Positions 16,779 through 26,539 of a DNA stretch of 64,000 bases are shown piece by piece (the stretch's first letter is position 1; the number at the start of each line of letters is the position of its first letter). The notes below the pieces were generated by a model, which was not told the origin of the DNA, did no database searches, and saw only the letters and a program-made list of their open reading frames with translations. A program made the translations under genes and the position numbers. The stretch comes from Thalassospira tepidiphila MCCC 1A03514 (GTDB taxonomy: Bacteria; Pseudomonadota; Alphaproteobacteria; Rhodospirillales; Thalassospiraceae): the NCBI RefSeq assembly GCF_001662875.1, contig NZ_JPVZ01000006.1, forward strand, positions 1 to 64,000. The letters run 5' to 3'.

Positions 16779-19097
16779 TTAACCGGCCATTTCCGGATCT
16801 TTTTTCTGTTGTTTCTCGCCATTTTCATCTTCCGGATAACGGAAGGTGACAGCATCGTCTTCGATATCGACCAGCACAGCCCCACCCTTCGAAAGCTTGC
16901 CAAACAGCAACTCTTCGGCGAGCGGTTTTTTGACGTGCTCCTGAATGACGCGGCCCAACGGACGCGCCCCGAAAGCCGCATCGTAGCCGCGTTCGGCCAT
17001 CCAGGCCCGCGCTGCTTCGGTCAGTTCGATCGAAACATTGCGATCCGCCAGCTGTGCTTCAAGCTGCAAGATGAACTTGTCGACAACCATCTTGACGACT
17101 TCCGGCTGCAGGTTGGCAAACGGAATCACCGCATCCAGACGGTTACGGAATTCCGGCGAGAAGGTGCGCTTGATTGCCTCTTCGTCTTCGCCAACACGCA
17201 TTTCACGTTTGAAGCCGATCGGCGGCTTAGCCATGTCAGATGCACCGGCATTGGTCGTCATGACCAGCACGACATTACGGAAATCGACCGTCTTGCCGTT
17301 GTTATCGGTCAGTTTGCCATGATCCATGACCTGCAGAAGAATATTGAACAGGTCCGGATGAGCCTTCTCGATCTCGTCCAGCAGCACGACCGCATGCGGA
17401 TGCTGATCAACGGCATCGGTCAAAAGACCACCCTGGTCAAACCCGACATAGCCCGGAGGCGCACCAATCAGGCGTGATACGCTGTGGCGCTCCATATATT
17501 CGGACATGTCAAAGCGGATGAACTCGATCCCCATGACCGTTGCCAACTGCTTGGTGACCTCCGTCTTACCAACGCCGGTCGGGCCCGAGAACAGATAACT
17601 GCCAATCGGTTTTTCCGGCTCACGCAGACCTGCACGGGCCAGTTTGATCGCACTGGCAACTGCTTCGATTGCCTTGTCCTGGCCAAACACAACCGTTTTC
17701 AGGTCACGCTCAAGATTTGCCAGCGCCTTGCGGTCATCGGTCGAAACCGATTTTGGTGGGATGCGGGCGATCTTGGCGACGATTTCCTCGACGTCACGCT
17801 TGCTCACCGTACGTTTCCGTTTGCTGGGGGCGACCAGCATGCGCGATGCACCAACCTCGTCAATCACATCAATTGCACTATCGGGCCGCTTGCGGTCGCT
17901 GATGTAACGCGATGCCAGCTCAACCGCAGAACGCAGGGCTTCGTTGGTGTATTTGACCTGATGGTGCTCCTCGTAATAGGGCTTGAGCCCCTTGAGGATC
18001 TTGACGGTATCGGCTTCTGACGGTTCCTCGACATCGATTTTCTGGAAACGACGCACAAGGGCGCGGTCCTTTTCAAAGTGACCCCGGAATTCCTTGTAGG
18101 TGGTTGAGCCGATGCAACGCAGTGACCCGCTTGCCAGTGCCGGTTTCAGCAGGTTGGAAGCATCCATTGCCCCGCCCGACGTCGCACCAGCACCAATCAC
18201 GGTGTGAATTTCATCAATGAACAGTACAGCACCTTCGTACTCTTCAAGTTCCTTGACCACAGCCTTCAGGCGTTCTTCGAAGTCCCCGCGATAACGGGTT
18301 CCTGCCAGAAGTGCGCCCATATCAAGGGCAAAGATCGTCGCGTTTTCAAGAACCTCTGGCACATCGCCATCATTGATACGGCGCGCGAGCCCTTCGGCAA
18401 TGGCGGTTTTACCAACGCCTGGATCACCGACATAAAGCGGGTTGTTCTTGGTACGACGGCACAGAACCTGAATGGTGCGGTCAATCTCGTTCTGGCGACC
18501 GATCAGCGGATCGATCTTGCCGCTCTGCGCCTTGACATTGAGGTTCACACAATAGGCTTTAAGCGCCTCGCCCTCGGCCGGGCCGCTTTCGTCGCTTTCT
18601 GGCGACATGCCTGCAACCGGCTCTTCATCGGCACCGCGCGGAATGCGACGCTCATTAAGCTCGGTCGCCTTGGCGATACCGTGTGAGATGTAGTTTACCG
18701 CGTCAAGACGGGTCATATCCTGGAGTTGCAGATAGTAAACCGCGTGTGATTCCCGTTCAGAGAACAGGGCAACAAGCACATTGGCACCGGTCACTTCCTC
18801 GCGGCCAGAAGACTGGACATGGATCGCAGCACGCTGGATCACGCGCTGGAAACCGGCGGTCGGTTTGGGGTCCACCAGACGCGCACTGATCAGGCCGGAA
18901 AGCTCGCTATCAGCGAATTCCAGCAGATCGGAACGCAGCCGATCAATATCAACCCGGCAGGCCTTCAGCACTGCCAGCGCATCCTGATCTTCGGTCAGCG
19001 ATAACAGAAGATGTTCAAGAGTGGCATATTCATGCCTGCGCTCCGACGCATATGCGAGCGCACGGTGCAGGCTTTCCTCAAGATTGCGCGATAGCAT
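16779..19097 (-). CDS. clpA: ATP-dependent Clp protease ATPase subunit ClpA
   Basis: AAA+ unfoldase of 772 residues that feeds substrates to ClpP. Clp_N repeat domain (1-140), AAA1 with Walker [16 protein letters not shown] and Walker [12 protein letters not shown]2 with [15 protein letters not shown] and [13 protein letters not shown], and a D2-small C-terminal domain. The ClpP-docking loop IGF is present in KPPIGFKRE. The spacing between the AAA modules lacks the ClpB middle coiled coil, confirming ClpA. clpS lies three bases upstream, the standard adaptor-unfoldase pair. A pair of C-terminal Lys/Gln-rich residues extends beyond the core. Confidence 0.96.
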   Translation of the reverse strand: MLSRNLEESLHRALAYASERRHEYATLEHLLLSLTEDQDALAVLKACRVDIDRLRSDLLEFADSELSGLISARLVDPKPTAGFQRVIQRAAIHVQSSGREEVTGANVLVALFSERESHAVYYLQLQDMTRLDAVNYISHGIAKATELNERRIPRGADEEPVAGMSPESDESGPAEGEALKAYCVNLNVKAQSGKIDPLIGRQNEIDRTIQVLCRRTKNNPLYVGDPGVGKTAIAEGLARRINDGDVPEVLENATIFALDMGALLAGTRYRGDFEERLKAVVKELEEYEGAVLFIDEIHTVIGAGATSGGAMDASNLLKPALASGSLRCIGSTTYKEFRGHFEKDRALVRRFQKIDVEEPSEADTVKILKGLKPYYEEHHQVKYTNEALRSAVELASRYISDRKRPDSAIDVIDEVGASRMLVAPSKRKRTVSKRDVEEIVAKIARIPPKSVSTDDRKALANLERDLKTVVFGQDKAIEAVASAIKLARAGLREPEKPIGSYLFSGPTGVGKTEVTKQLATVMGIEFIRFDMSEYMERHSVSRLIGAPPGYVGFDQGGLLTDAVDQHPHAVVLLDEIEKAHPDLFNILLQVMDHGKLTDNNGKTVDFRNVVLVMTTNAGASDMAKPPIGFKREMRVGEDEEAIKRTFSPEFRNRLDAVIPFANLQPEVVKMVVDKFILQLEAQLADRNVSIELTEAARAWMAERGYDAAFGARPLGRVIQEHVKKPLAEELLFGKLSKGGAVLVDIEDDAVTFRYPEDENGEKQQKKDPEMAG

Positions 19098-19100
19098 ATG

Positions 19101-19427
19101 TCACTCCTTCTCTAAGGTACACTGCAGCGGATGCTGGTTCTGGCGGGCCAGGTCCATGACCTGGTTTACTTTGGTCTCTGCGATTTCGTAGGTGAATACA
19201 CCGCACACTCCGACACCCTTGCGGTGCACCTGAAGCATGATCTCGGTGGCTTCTTCACGTCCCTTTTCAAAAAACCGTTCCAGTACGTGAACGACGAACT
19301 CCATCGGAGTATAGTCGTCATTCAGCAACAGCACTTTGTACATGGACGGCTTTTTGGTCTTGGGCCGTGTCTTTGTTACGATCCCCGTGTTCGGCAGATC
19401 AGTGCCGTCATTATCCTGTTCAGTCAT
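19101..19427 (-). CDS. clpS: ClpS N-end-rule adaptor
   Basis: 108 residues. It recognises N-terminal Leu, Phe, Trp or Tyr and delivers substrates to ClpAP. The conserved core begins [24 protein letters not shown], with DDYTPMEFV forming the specificity pocket, and continues with [24 protein letters not shown]. The first ~25 residues are the flexible arm that engages ClpA. It is directly upstream of clpA in one operon. The aat gene in this window makes the type of N-terminus ClpS reads. Confidence 0.95.
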   Translation of the reverse strand: MTEQDNDGTDLPNTGIVTKTRPKTKKPSMYKVLLLNDDYTPMEFVVHVLERFFEKGREEATEIMLQVHRKGVGVCGVFTYEIAETKVNQVMDLARQNQHPLQCTLEKE

Positions 19428-19732
19428 CGTCTACTTACCGGAACCCTTATTTCCTGCATGATCTCCATGATAGGTCATTGCCAAACTCTTTCAAAGTCCG
19501 CTACGCGGTTCTCACTAGGAATTTATTGTGCATCCGAGTTTCGTTCGTTGTCCATCTTCGATTCATTTAGGCTGCGAATAACGCACTGCAAGATCAGGCG
19601 ACAAACTTCGTGATTATTGTCACTCCAAAATTATCCGGGACGCGAAAAGACACATAAAAAAACGGGCATGGCTAAAAGCCATACCCGCTTGGGACTGGAA
19701 GGTGCTGGGATATCCAACATGCATCCATTGCC
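19428..19732. other. Intergenic stretch, no gene
   Basis: Contains the phasin terminator at its right side and, near 19430-19560, the region that must hold the clpS promoter. No open frame of interest, RNA gene or repeat was seen. Confidence 0.5.
19662..19688 (-). terminator. Terminator of the phasin gene
   Basis: Minus strand stem CGGGTATGGCT / AGCCATGCCCG (one mismatch) with a 3-base loop, then TTTTTTTATG. It lies about 45 bases after the phasin stop. Confidence 0.85.
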
Positions 19733-21121
19733 TCATTTCAGCGCAACATTCGTTGCCTTGCTAATCGCATTCAGGCCGTCCGAAAAGGCAGAAAACATCA
19801 GCTCCTGCATCTTTTCACCTTCGGCCAAACTGCTTTCATAGCAGCGATTGACGATGCGTGAATGCAGCTCCTGAAGGTCTGCAAGGCTTTCAACCTTGGT
19901 CAGCTCATCAAGATCATCCTGCGAGGCTTCAAATTCTTTTTGCATCCACGTCGAAAGCTCAGTGCCAATGCCACCGGTCTTTTCAAACATCGCCATGGTT
20001 GCCTGCCAAACTTCCTCGAAACTTTTCTTCTGAGTATCAAGCAGCTCTTCATACTGAGCAGCAACCCTCGACCCGGCACCGGAAAAAACACCGGCCTGAC
20101 CGGTCATGGTTTCAAAGATCTTGCCGAATGCCTCATTGGCAGCAGAAACACTTTCTTCGAATGCCTCATTGCCAGCAGTGACCATTGCTTCGACCTCTGG
20201 CGTCTTCCAAAGTTCGAAATAGGGCTCCATCCCCGTTCCGTCGATGAACAATGCACCAAAGCCAAAAACGTCGCCCTGTTTTGGCTCCACCTTAGGTTTG
20301 GCATCAACCGGCTTTGCGGTTGCGGTCGACTTGGATGGGGTTTGCGTCGTGGCCGGCGTTGCCGCAGGCTTGGAGACAGCAGACTCTGCCACCACGGTTG
20401 CCGGTGCAGCCGATTTCTCAGGCGTCGCGGGTGCCGCGGCCTTCGGCGCAGGTGCAGATTTCGATGCCGTACTTGCCGGTGCCGCAGCAGCCTTTTTCGG
20501 CGCAGACTTGGCAACGGTTTTCTTTTTCTGGGCAGAGGAAGCGGCAGACTTGCTGGTTGCCGTAGTTCTGGGTTTCGTGCTCACAGTATTGGCCTTTTCG
20601 CTTTTGGTGGGGGATTTGGGCGCTGTCGACTTGTTTGCTGGCGAAGTCACCTCGTCAGCAGGTCGCGCGGCCCCGGAATTCGCAACGGAAGGTTTCGTGG
20701 CAGATTCAGCCTGTTTTGATGCAGGCCCAGATGGCGAAGATGTCTCAGCCTTGGCAGGTTTCGGGGACTCTGCATTTTTTTCGGGAGCACCGGCCGACGC
20801 GGCATCTTTGACCGGCGTTTTGGCTGCAGATGCATCACCCTTCGCAGCCGTCTCAGAAGAAGCTGCCTGGCCTGCAGCTTTGGTCGACGCACCGTCACTC
20901 GGCGTCTTTGCCCTATCGGGCGATGATGAAGACGACGCCTTTTGCGCTTCCGCCGACGGTTGTTGAGCTGCGGCTTCGATCTCGGAAGATGTCATTACCT
21001 TCCGCTTGGCAGGCGCAGACTGCGCTGCCGACGGGACTGAAGCTGCTACAGTTTTGGGTGACGACGCGGAAGCCTGCTTGGTTGCAGTTTTCCCGGCTAG
21101 TTTCTTTTTGGAATCAGCCAT
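19733..21121 (-). CDS. Phasin-family protein with Ala/Lys/Pro/Ser-rich N-terminal arm
   Basis: About 462 residues from an ATG preceded by AGGAGG. The C-terminal ~150 residues form a helical phasin domain (YEELLDTQKKSFEEVWQATM, then LTKVESLADLQELHSRIVNR), which coats polyhydroxyalkanoate granules. The N-terminal ~300 residues are low-complexity, made mainly of A, K, S, P, T and E, with many KP/AA/KS steps like histone H1 or the tail of Pseudomonas PhaF. In PhaF the order is phasin first and basic tail last; here it is reversed. A role linking granules to DNA is possible but unproven. TGC-rich palindromes upstream resemble PhaR operators. Confidence 0.82.
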   Translation of the reverse strand: MADSKKKLAGKTATKQASASSPKTVAASVPSAAQSAPAKRKVMTSSEIEAAAQQPSAEAQKASSSSSPDRAKTPSDGASTKAAGQAASSETAAKGDASAAKTPVKDAASAGAPEKNAESPKPAKAETSSPSGPASKQAESATKPSVANSGAARPADEVTSPANKSTAPKSPTKSEKANTVSTKPRTTATSKSAASSAQKKKTVAKSAPKKAAAAPASTASKSAPAPKAAAPATPEKSAAPATVVAESAVSKPAATPATTQTPSKSTATAKPVDAKPKVEPKQGDVFGFGALFIDGTGMEPYFELWKTPEVEAMVTAGNEAFEESVSAANEAFGKIFETMTGQAGVFSGAGSRVAAQYEELLDTQKKSFEEVWQATMAMFEKTGGIGTELSTWMQKEFEASQDDLDELTKVESLADLQELHSRIVNRCYESSLAEGEKMQELMFSAFSDGLNAISKATNVALK

Positions 21122-21161
21122 TGCCTCAACCTCCTGATCACCGGAATATCCATCCGGATCA

Positions 21162-21178
21162 ATGTTGCATTGCAACAT
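21162..21178 (-). promoter_or_regulatory. Perfect TGC-type palindrome upstream of phasin
   Basis: ATGTTGCATTGCAACAT is a 17-bp perfect palindrome about 41 bases upstream of the phasin start. TGC-rich sites of this kind are bound by the PHA repressor PhaR in alphaproteobacteria; that identity is inferred. Confidence 0.6.
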
Positions 21179-21324
21179 AACCCTAGATGGAATTACCCCG
21201 TCGCGTCAAGTACAGTTTAGTGACAAATACGCCATATTTCCCGGCACGCCTCCATCGGAAAACACCGGAATTCCAAGAAATTTTTAAAATGGCAACTTGA
21301 TCAAGGCATTAGCCCACAGTTTTG

Positions 21325-21335
21325 CTGCATTGCAA
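21325..21335 (-). promoter_or_regulatory. Second TTGCATTGCAA-like site
   Basis: CTGCATTGCAA shares the core of the palindrome 160 bases away. Both lie upstream of the phasin gene, between it and the next lipoprotein gene, and may be two operators of one regulator. Confidence 0.45.
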
Positions 21336-21403
21336 TAAGTTTAGCAGACCGGGCGATAACATGAACACGTCACGCCATCGCCCGGTTGCAATATATTGGA
21401 GCC

Positions 21404-22153
21404 CTAACGAAGCATATTTCCGCGCACGGTTCTGTAAAACTCACCGGAGTCGCTGTTCTGGACATGATGCATCTGTGCCGCCGATTGCGATCGTGCGTTT
21501 TCAGCGGCAGGCGGCTCAGGAAGGTCTTTTTCAACCGAAGAAAGGTTTGCCAGAACTTCCGGGAACTTAAGGGCACGCAAATCATCCACACCGGATGCCC
21601 AGGTACCCAGGGTGATGCCACCCGACGAACACCCTATGGCGACCCAATAAAAATCGTCGGAATACAGACGCAGACCATCACGGTTTTGCGTTCCAAAACC
21701 TTCGGCCTCCAGCGCATCGGTGATGGCAAGATAAGAATCGCGGTCAATACGATCAACCGCCTCTTCGCCCCCAAAGGCACCAAGCGGTGCATTGACCTCT
21801 ACATTGATTTCCTTGACCTGTATCGGCCCGAAGACACGGGTGGTCAGATTGAATTCCTCAAACCCGGGATACGGCGTTAATTCAAAGACGCGGACTTCCT
21901 TGTAATATTCGGCATTATAAATAATGCGAATTTGTCCTTCTGCATCGCCTGCTGCACAAGCCTGACGAAGATCATCGGCATTAAGATAAGAAAACCATGA
22001 TGCCTTTCGGACAAGCGGATTACTGACGTCACTGGTTTGGGTAAATGTACAACCCGCAAGGCCTGCAATCACCAGTGCGGCAAGACCTGCTTTGGCCCAG
22101 TTGGCGCTGCGGGTCCCCGTATTGGTGTGAACTGGAGCCGTCTTTTCTGACAT
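21404..22153 (-). CDS. Hypothetical lipoprotein, 249 aa
   Basis: Function not recognised. Residues 1-20 are hydrophilic, then a hydrophobic stretch ends in the lipobox LAGC (Cys near residue 35). The mature part holds YNAEYYKEVRVFELTP, VFGPIQVKEINVEV and a DSYLAITDALEAEGFG segment. It is followed by SDDFYWVAIGCSSGGI, with a second Cys, and a Q/S/P-rich tail. Probably anchored to a membrane from the periplasmic side. It is transcribed toward the phasin gene, with no clear terminator seen between them. Confidence 0.7.
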   Translation of the reverse strand: MSEKTAPVHTNTGTRSANWAKAGLAALVIAGLAGCTFTQTSDVSNPLVRKASWFSYLNADDLRQACAAGDAEGQIRIIYNAEYYKEVRVFELTPYPGFEEFNLTTRVFGPIQVKEINVEVNAPLGAFGGEEAVDRIDRDSYLAITDALEAEGFGTQNRDGLRLYSDDFYWVAIGCSSGGITLGTWASGVDDLRALKFPEVLANLSSVEKDLPEPPAAENARSQSAAQMHHVQNSDSGEFYRTVRGNMLR

Positions 22154-22334
22154 TCGATCCTCGATTTTTTGCTAATCTGGAGATATAAAATACAGTCTTG
22201 CGAATAAAAATGGCCATCTCAAGGCCCGAGTGACGACCACCGAAATTTGATGCTCTTAAACATTTGTTTAAGGCTGTGATGCGACAGTGAACTTATTTAG
22301 TTCTTGGGGAAACCTCAAAGCCGAGCCCGATATA

Positions 22335-23636
22335 ATGCGTTTAATGACCCTTTCCGGGCCAACTGCAATGGCCAAAGCTCTGTCCGTGACGCGCTCGCTG
22401 AGCATGCGTGGCGTTGTTGCTGTGCTTTTGTGTCTGGTTGCGACTATTTCATTCACTGTTCTCTCGCCGTCCGCTGTGCAGGCGCGGACTTACACGGCGA
22501 TGATTATTGACGGCGACACTGGCGAAACGCTTCACGAATATCGGGCGGATCACAAGGTCTATCCGGCGTCGCTGACCAAGATCATGACCCTTTACATGGT
22601 CTTTGATGCCTTGGAACATGGCAAGGTATCGCTTTCGACTCGGATGAAGGTTTCCAAACGCGCCTGGGGCCAGGCCCCCTCCAAACTTGGTCTTCAACCG
22701 GGCGAAACCATTTCCGTCAAGGACGCTATTTTGGCGCTGGTTACCAAATCGGCCAACGACATTGCGGTTGTTGTCGCCGAACATCTTGGTGGCACCGAAA
22801 TCAAGTTTGCCCAGATGATGACGTCCGAAGCACGACGCCTTGGCATGTCACGCACCACCTTCCGCAATGCATCCGGCCTGCCCAACCGCGGGCAGATGAC
22901 TACCGCACGCGACATGATCAAACTGGCTGTGGCGCTGCGCAAGAATTATGGCAGCTACTATCATTACTTCGCGACCCAGAAGTTCCGCTTTGGCAACCGC
23001 ACCTATGGCAACCACAATAATCTTCTGGCGTCCTATTATGGTACCGACGGGATCAAGACCGGCTATATCAACGCATCGGGCTTCAACCTTGTCGCCTCGG
23101 TCAATCGCAATGGCAAACGCCTGATTGGTGTTGTGTTTGGGGGGCGCACGGCCCGCACCCGTGATGACCAGATGAAAAAGCTTCTTGATCAGGCCTATAT
23201 GAAGCTGACCAAGGACGGTGAAATTGTTGTTCCGCGTCCGCGCATCAGCCCGGAAGACAAAATCCTGCCGGCGGATGCCCAGTTGCTGATTGCCAAGCGC
23301 AGCACGCTTCGCGAAGCAGAACAGCCGGGCCGGATCGACACCCAAACCGTTGTCACCCGCCTGAAGCCGGAAGCCGGTGCGGGCTGGGGCATTCAGGTTG
23401 GCGCATTTAGCGACCAGCGCCGGGCACAGGAAGCAGTCCTTGCCGCGGCACGTACCGCCCCCGATGTTCTGCGCCTGACCCGCGCTGCGGTCGAGCAGCA
23501 AGCCAGTGGTACCGGTGTTGTCTATCGCGCCCGTCTGCTGGGCTTTGATGGCGAGAACGAAGCACGCGCTGCGTGTGATGCGCTCAAGCGTGAAAACGTG
23601 GCGTGCATCCCGGTCAATGCAGGTGATGCTGGCTAA
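22335..23636 (+). CDS. D-alanyl-D-alanine carboxypeptidase (S11/DacA type) with SPOR domain
   Basis: Penicillin-binding DD-carboxypeptidase that trims peptidoglycan stem peptides in the periplasm. About 433 residues; a GTG at 22287 or an ATG at 22368 are other possible starts. The hydrophobic signal ends SAVQARTYTAMI. The three active-site motifs are intact: SxxK in YPASLTKIMT, SxN in TKSANDIAVV, and KTG in DGIKTGYINASG. The last ~75 residues (WGIQVGAFSDQRRAQEA to the end) are a SPOR domain, which binds denuded septal glycans and would place the enzyme at the division site. Confidence 0.92.
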   Translation: MRLMTLSGPTAMAKALSVTRSLSMRGVVAVLLCLVATISFTVLSPSAVQARTYTAMIIDGDTGETLHEYRADHKVYPASLTKIMTLYMVFDALEHGKVSLSTRMKVSKRAWGQAPSKLGLQPGETISVKDAILALVTKSANDIAVVVAEHLGGTEIKFAQMMTSEARRLGMSRTTFRNASGLPNRGQMTTARDMIKLAVALRKNYGSYYHYFATQKFRFGNRTYGNHNNLLASYYGTDGIKTGYINASGFNLVASVNRNGKRLIGVVFGGRTARTRDDQMKKLLDQAYMKLTKDGEIVVPRPRISPEDKILPADAQLLIAKRSTLREAEQPGRIDTQTVVTRLKPEAGAGWGIQVGAFSDQRRAQEAVLAAARTAPDVLRLTRAAVEQQASGTGVVYRARLLGFDGENEARAACDALKRENVACIPVNAGDAG

Positions 23637-23657
23637 AATCCAAATTCCAAGAGATAC

Positions 23658-23692
23658 AAAAAGGCCCGTCAGTTTTTCTGACGGGCCTTTTT
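23658..23692. terminator. Bidirectional terminator
   Basis: 15-bp perfect stem AAAAAGGCCCGTCAG / CTGACGGGCCTTTTT with a T-rich 5-base loop between the convergent carboxypeptidase and phosphomannomutase genes. Confidence 0.92.
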
Positions 23693-23718
23693 AATTTTGT
23701 CTTGGCTGAACGCCTTAA

Positions 23719-25134
23719 TTAGTGACCGCCACCCGGGGCAAAGAAGTCATCCGAAGACAGACCGCTTTTGACCAGCTGATCGGTCACCTGCCCCTTCAAA
23801 CGTTTCAACCCGGCATCATCGGCGGCCTCACAGCGGGCCACGATGGCAGGCTGGGTGTTGGATGCACGCAGCAACCACCAGCCATCATCGGTGCTGACAC
23901 GCACGCCATCAATGCCGCTGACCTCGGCGCCGGCTTCGGCAAGGCGGGCACGGACTTCTTCAATCAGCGCGAACTTGCGGTCATCCGGGCAGTCGATACG
24001 GGTTTCCGGCGTATTGACCGCAACCGGCATGGCGGCCCGCCATTCGGCAAGGCTTTTGCCACTTTGAACCAGAATGCGATACAGGCGCACGGCAGCATAG
24101 GTTGCATCGTCATAGCCGTAATAACGCTCGGCAAAGAAGATATGGCCACTCATTTCACCGGCGATCGGTGCCTTTTCCTCGATCATCTTGGTTTTGATCA
24201 GGGAATGGCCCGTCTTCCACATGATGGCCTTGCCACCAATCCGGTTGACCTCGTCAAACAGGGTCTGACTGGCCTTGACATCGGCAAGGATCGCAGCCCC
24301 CGGCTGACGCTGCAGAACGTCTGCGGCATAGATCTGCAACAGCTGATCGCCCCAAAGGACGTTGCCCTTGCCATCAATCACGCCAATCCGGTCACCGTCA
24401 CCGTCAAAGGCAACACCCCAGTCGGCATTATGTTTGGCAACGGCGGCCTTGAGGTCAACTAAGTTGGCCTCAACCGTCGGATCGGGGTGGTGGTTGGGGA
24501 AATTGCCATCAATGTCATCAAACAACAGATGATGCGTACCAGGCAGCTTGGCCGTCAGTTTGCGAACTACGTCACCGGCTGAACCATTGCCGCAATCCCA
24601 GACAATCGTCATCGGATTGGGGACATCGCAGTCAAGCTCGGCGACAAGGCGTTCGACAAAGCGATCCTCGATATCGATGTCGCTTGCCGTGCCCTGCCCG
24701 GTTTCGAAATCACCGCTGGCGGCAATTTTGCCCAGTTGCTGAATGGCGTCGCCAAATACCGACTTGCCAGCATTAAGCATCTTGAAGCCGTTATAGTTCG
24801 ACGGGTTATGCGAACCGGTAACCATGATGCCGGCATCGGTTTTTTGATCATAAACCGTGAAATACAGCATCGGGGTCGGCCCGCGACCAATGCGCACCAC
24901 GTCACAACCGGTCGACAGAATGCCTTCGGCCAATGCAGCAGCCAGTTCCGGCGAGCTCAGACGACCATCACGCCCCAAGGCGACGCGCTTCCCGCCAGAT
25001 CTGCGTACCATGGTGCCGAAGGCTTTACCCAGCGCATTGGCGTCTGCCGCATGCAGGGTTTCGCCAACAACGCCACGCACGTCATATTCGCGCAAAACGG
25101 AGCTATCAAACTTGTGTCCGGCGGAATTCGTCAT
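23719..25134 (-). CDS. Phosphomannomutase/phosphoglucomutase
   Basis: Alpha-D-phosphohexomutase of 471 residues (AlgC/ManB type) interconverting hexose 1- and 6-phosphates. The phosphoserine loop is in GIMVTGSHNPSNYNGFKM, the metal loop is AFDGDGDRIGVID, the sugar-binding loop is GEMSGHIFF, and the phosphate-binding loop is RASNTQPAIVARCEA. It starts two bases after the ugd stop, so it is translated from the same message. Together with Ugd and GalU it supplies UDP-glucose, UDP-glucuronate and mannose precursors for envelope or exopolysaccharide. Confidence 0.93.
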   Translation of the reverse strand: MTNSAGHKFDSSVLREYDVRGVVGETLHAADANALGKAFGTMVRRSGGKRVALGRDGRLSSPELAAALAEGILSTGCDVVRIGRGPTPMLYFTVYDQKTDAGIMVTGSHNPSNYNGFKMLNAGKSVFGDAIQQLGKIAASGDFETGQGTASDIDIEDRFVERLVAELDCDVPNPMTIVWDCGNGSAGDVVRKLTAKLPGTHHLLFDDIDGNFPNHHPDPTVEANLVDLKAAVAKHNADWGVAFDGDGDRIGVIDGKGNVLWGDQLLQIYAADVLQRQPGAAILADVKASQTLFDEVNRIGGKAIMWKTGHSLIKTKMIEEKAPIAGEMSGHIFFAERYYGYDDATYAAVRLYRILVQSGKSLAEWRAAMPVAVNTPETRIDCPDDRKFALIEEVRARLAEAGAEVSGIDGVRVSTDDGWWLLRASNTQPAIVARCEAADDAGLKRLKGQVTDQLVKSGLSSDDFFAPGGGH

Positions 25135-25136
25135 GA

Positions 25137-26459
25137 TTAGGATTTGCCTCCGATAGATGCACGACCAACACAGGAATAGCTGAAACCGTTTTCAGCCATC
25201 TCGTTCGGATCGTAAACGTTACGCAGATCAACGACGATCGGGTGTTTCAGCGCGTCCTTGATGCGGTCAAGGTCCATACCGCGGAATTCGTTCCACTCGG
25301 TCAGAACCACCATTGCATCGGCGCCTTCGACGGTATCGTAAGCGTTGTCGCAATAGGAAATGCCATCGAGAAGCTTCTTGGCTTCTTCCATGGCTTCGGG
25401 GTCATAGGCCTTGACACTCGCGCCTGCCGCGATCAGGGCAGGAACGATATCAAGGCTCGGCGCATCGCGCATGTCATCGGTATTGGGTTTGAAAGCCAGA
25501 CCAAGAATACCGATGGTCTTTCCCGCAACAGAACCACCACAGGCCGCGATCACGCGATCGGCCATCGCCTTTTTACGCTTGGCGTTGACATCGACAACGG
25601 TTTCGATGATGCGAAGCGGGCTGTTATATTCCTGTGCGGTACGCACGAGTGCGATGGTATCTTTCGGGAAACAGGACCCGCCATAGCCCGGACCGGGATG
25701 CAGGAACTTCTTGCCAATACGGCCGTCAAGACCGATGCCGCGTGCGACATCATGGACATCCGCACCGACCTTTTCACAAAGATCGGCAATTTCATTGATG
25801 AAGGTGATCTTGGCGGCAAGGAAGGTGTTGGCCGCATATTTGATCATTTCCGACGTTTCACGGGTGGTGAAAACAATCGGGGTCTCGATCAGATACAGCG
25901 GACGATACAGATCCGACATCACTTCGCGGGCGCGCTCATCACTGGTGCCGATGACGACGCGATCCGGGCGCATAAAATCGCCAATCGCCGATCCTTCACG
26001 CAGGAATTCCGGGTTCGAGACCACTGCAAATTCTGCATCCGGGCGCTTTTGACGAATGATGCGCTCGACCTCACGACCGGTTCCGACCGGGACGGTCGAT
26101 TTGGTCACAATGACGGTGAAGCCATCCATGGCTTCGGCGATTTCCTCGGCCGCGGCATAAACGTAACTCAGATCGGCATGCCCATCGCCGCGACGGGTCG
26201 GTGTGCCCACGGCAATAAAGACAGCGTCCGCATCCTTGACCCCTTCCTTCAGGTCGGTGGTAAAGGTCAGGCGGCCTGCCTTGACATTATTTTCGACCAG
26301 AACATCCAGACCGGGCTCGTAGATCGGCATGATACCGTCTTCGAGACGGGCGATTTTTTCGACATCCTTATCGACACAAACAACGTCCGTACCAAACTCG
26401 GAAAAACAGGCACCGGAGACAAGTCCAACATATCCGGTCCCGATCATAGCTACGCGCAT
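25137..26459 (-). CDS. ugd: UDP-glucose 6-dehydrogenase
   Basis: Oxidises UDP-glucose to UDP-glucuronate in two NAD-dependent steps. 440 residues. N-terminal Rossmann fold MRVAMIGTGYVGLVSGACF; catalytic Cys in GPGYGGSCFPKD; helical linker and C-terminal UDP-binding domain with LGLAFKPNTDDMRDAPSLDI. It lies between galU (80-base gap) and the hexomutase (2-base gap) in one minus-strand run, so its substrate is made by its neighbour. Confidence 0.95.
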   Translation of the reverse strand: MRVAMIGTGYVGLVSGACFSEFGTDVVCVDKDVEKIARLEDGIMPIYEPGLDVLVENNVKAGRLTFTTDLKEGVKDADAVFIAVGTPTRRGDGHADLSYVYAAAEEIAEAMDGFTVIVTKSTVPVGTGREVERIIRQKRPDAEFAVVSNPEFLREGSAIGDFMRPDRVVIGTSDERAREVMSDLYRPLYLIETPIVFTTRETSEMIKYAANTFLAAKITFINEIADLCEKVGADVHDVARGIGLDGRIGKKFLHPGPGYGGSCFPKDTIALVRTAQEYNSPLRIIETVVDVNAKRKKAMADRVIAACGGSVAGKTIGILGLAFKPNTDDMRDAPSLDIVPALIAAGASVKAYDPEAMEEAKKLLDGISYCDNAYDTVEGADAMVVLTEWNEFRGMDLDRIKDALKHPIVVDLRNVYDPNEMAENGFSYSCVGRASIGGKS

Positions 26460-26539
26460 GGAGGTTTTATCCTGGTAAGTAAATCCCGACCGGAACAGAT
26501 CACATCGCTATTCCGGTCGGACATTGTTGACATGAATGG

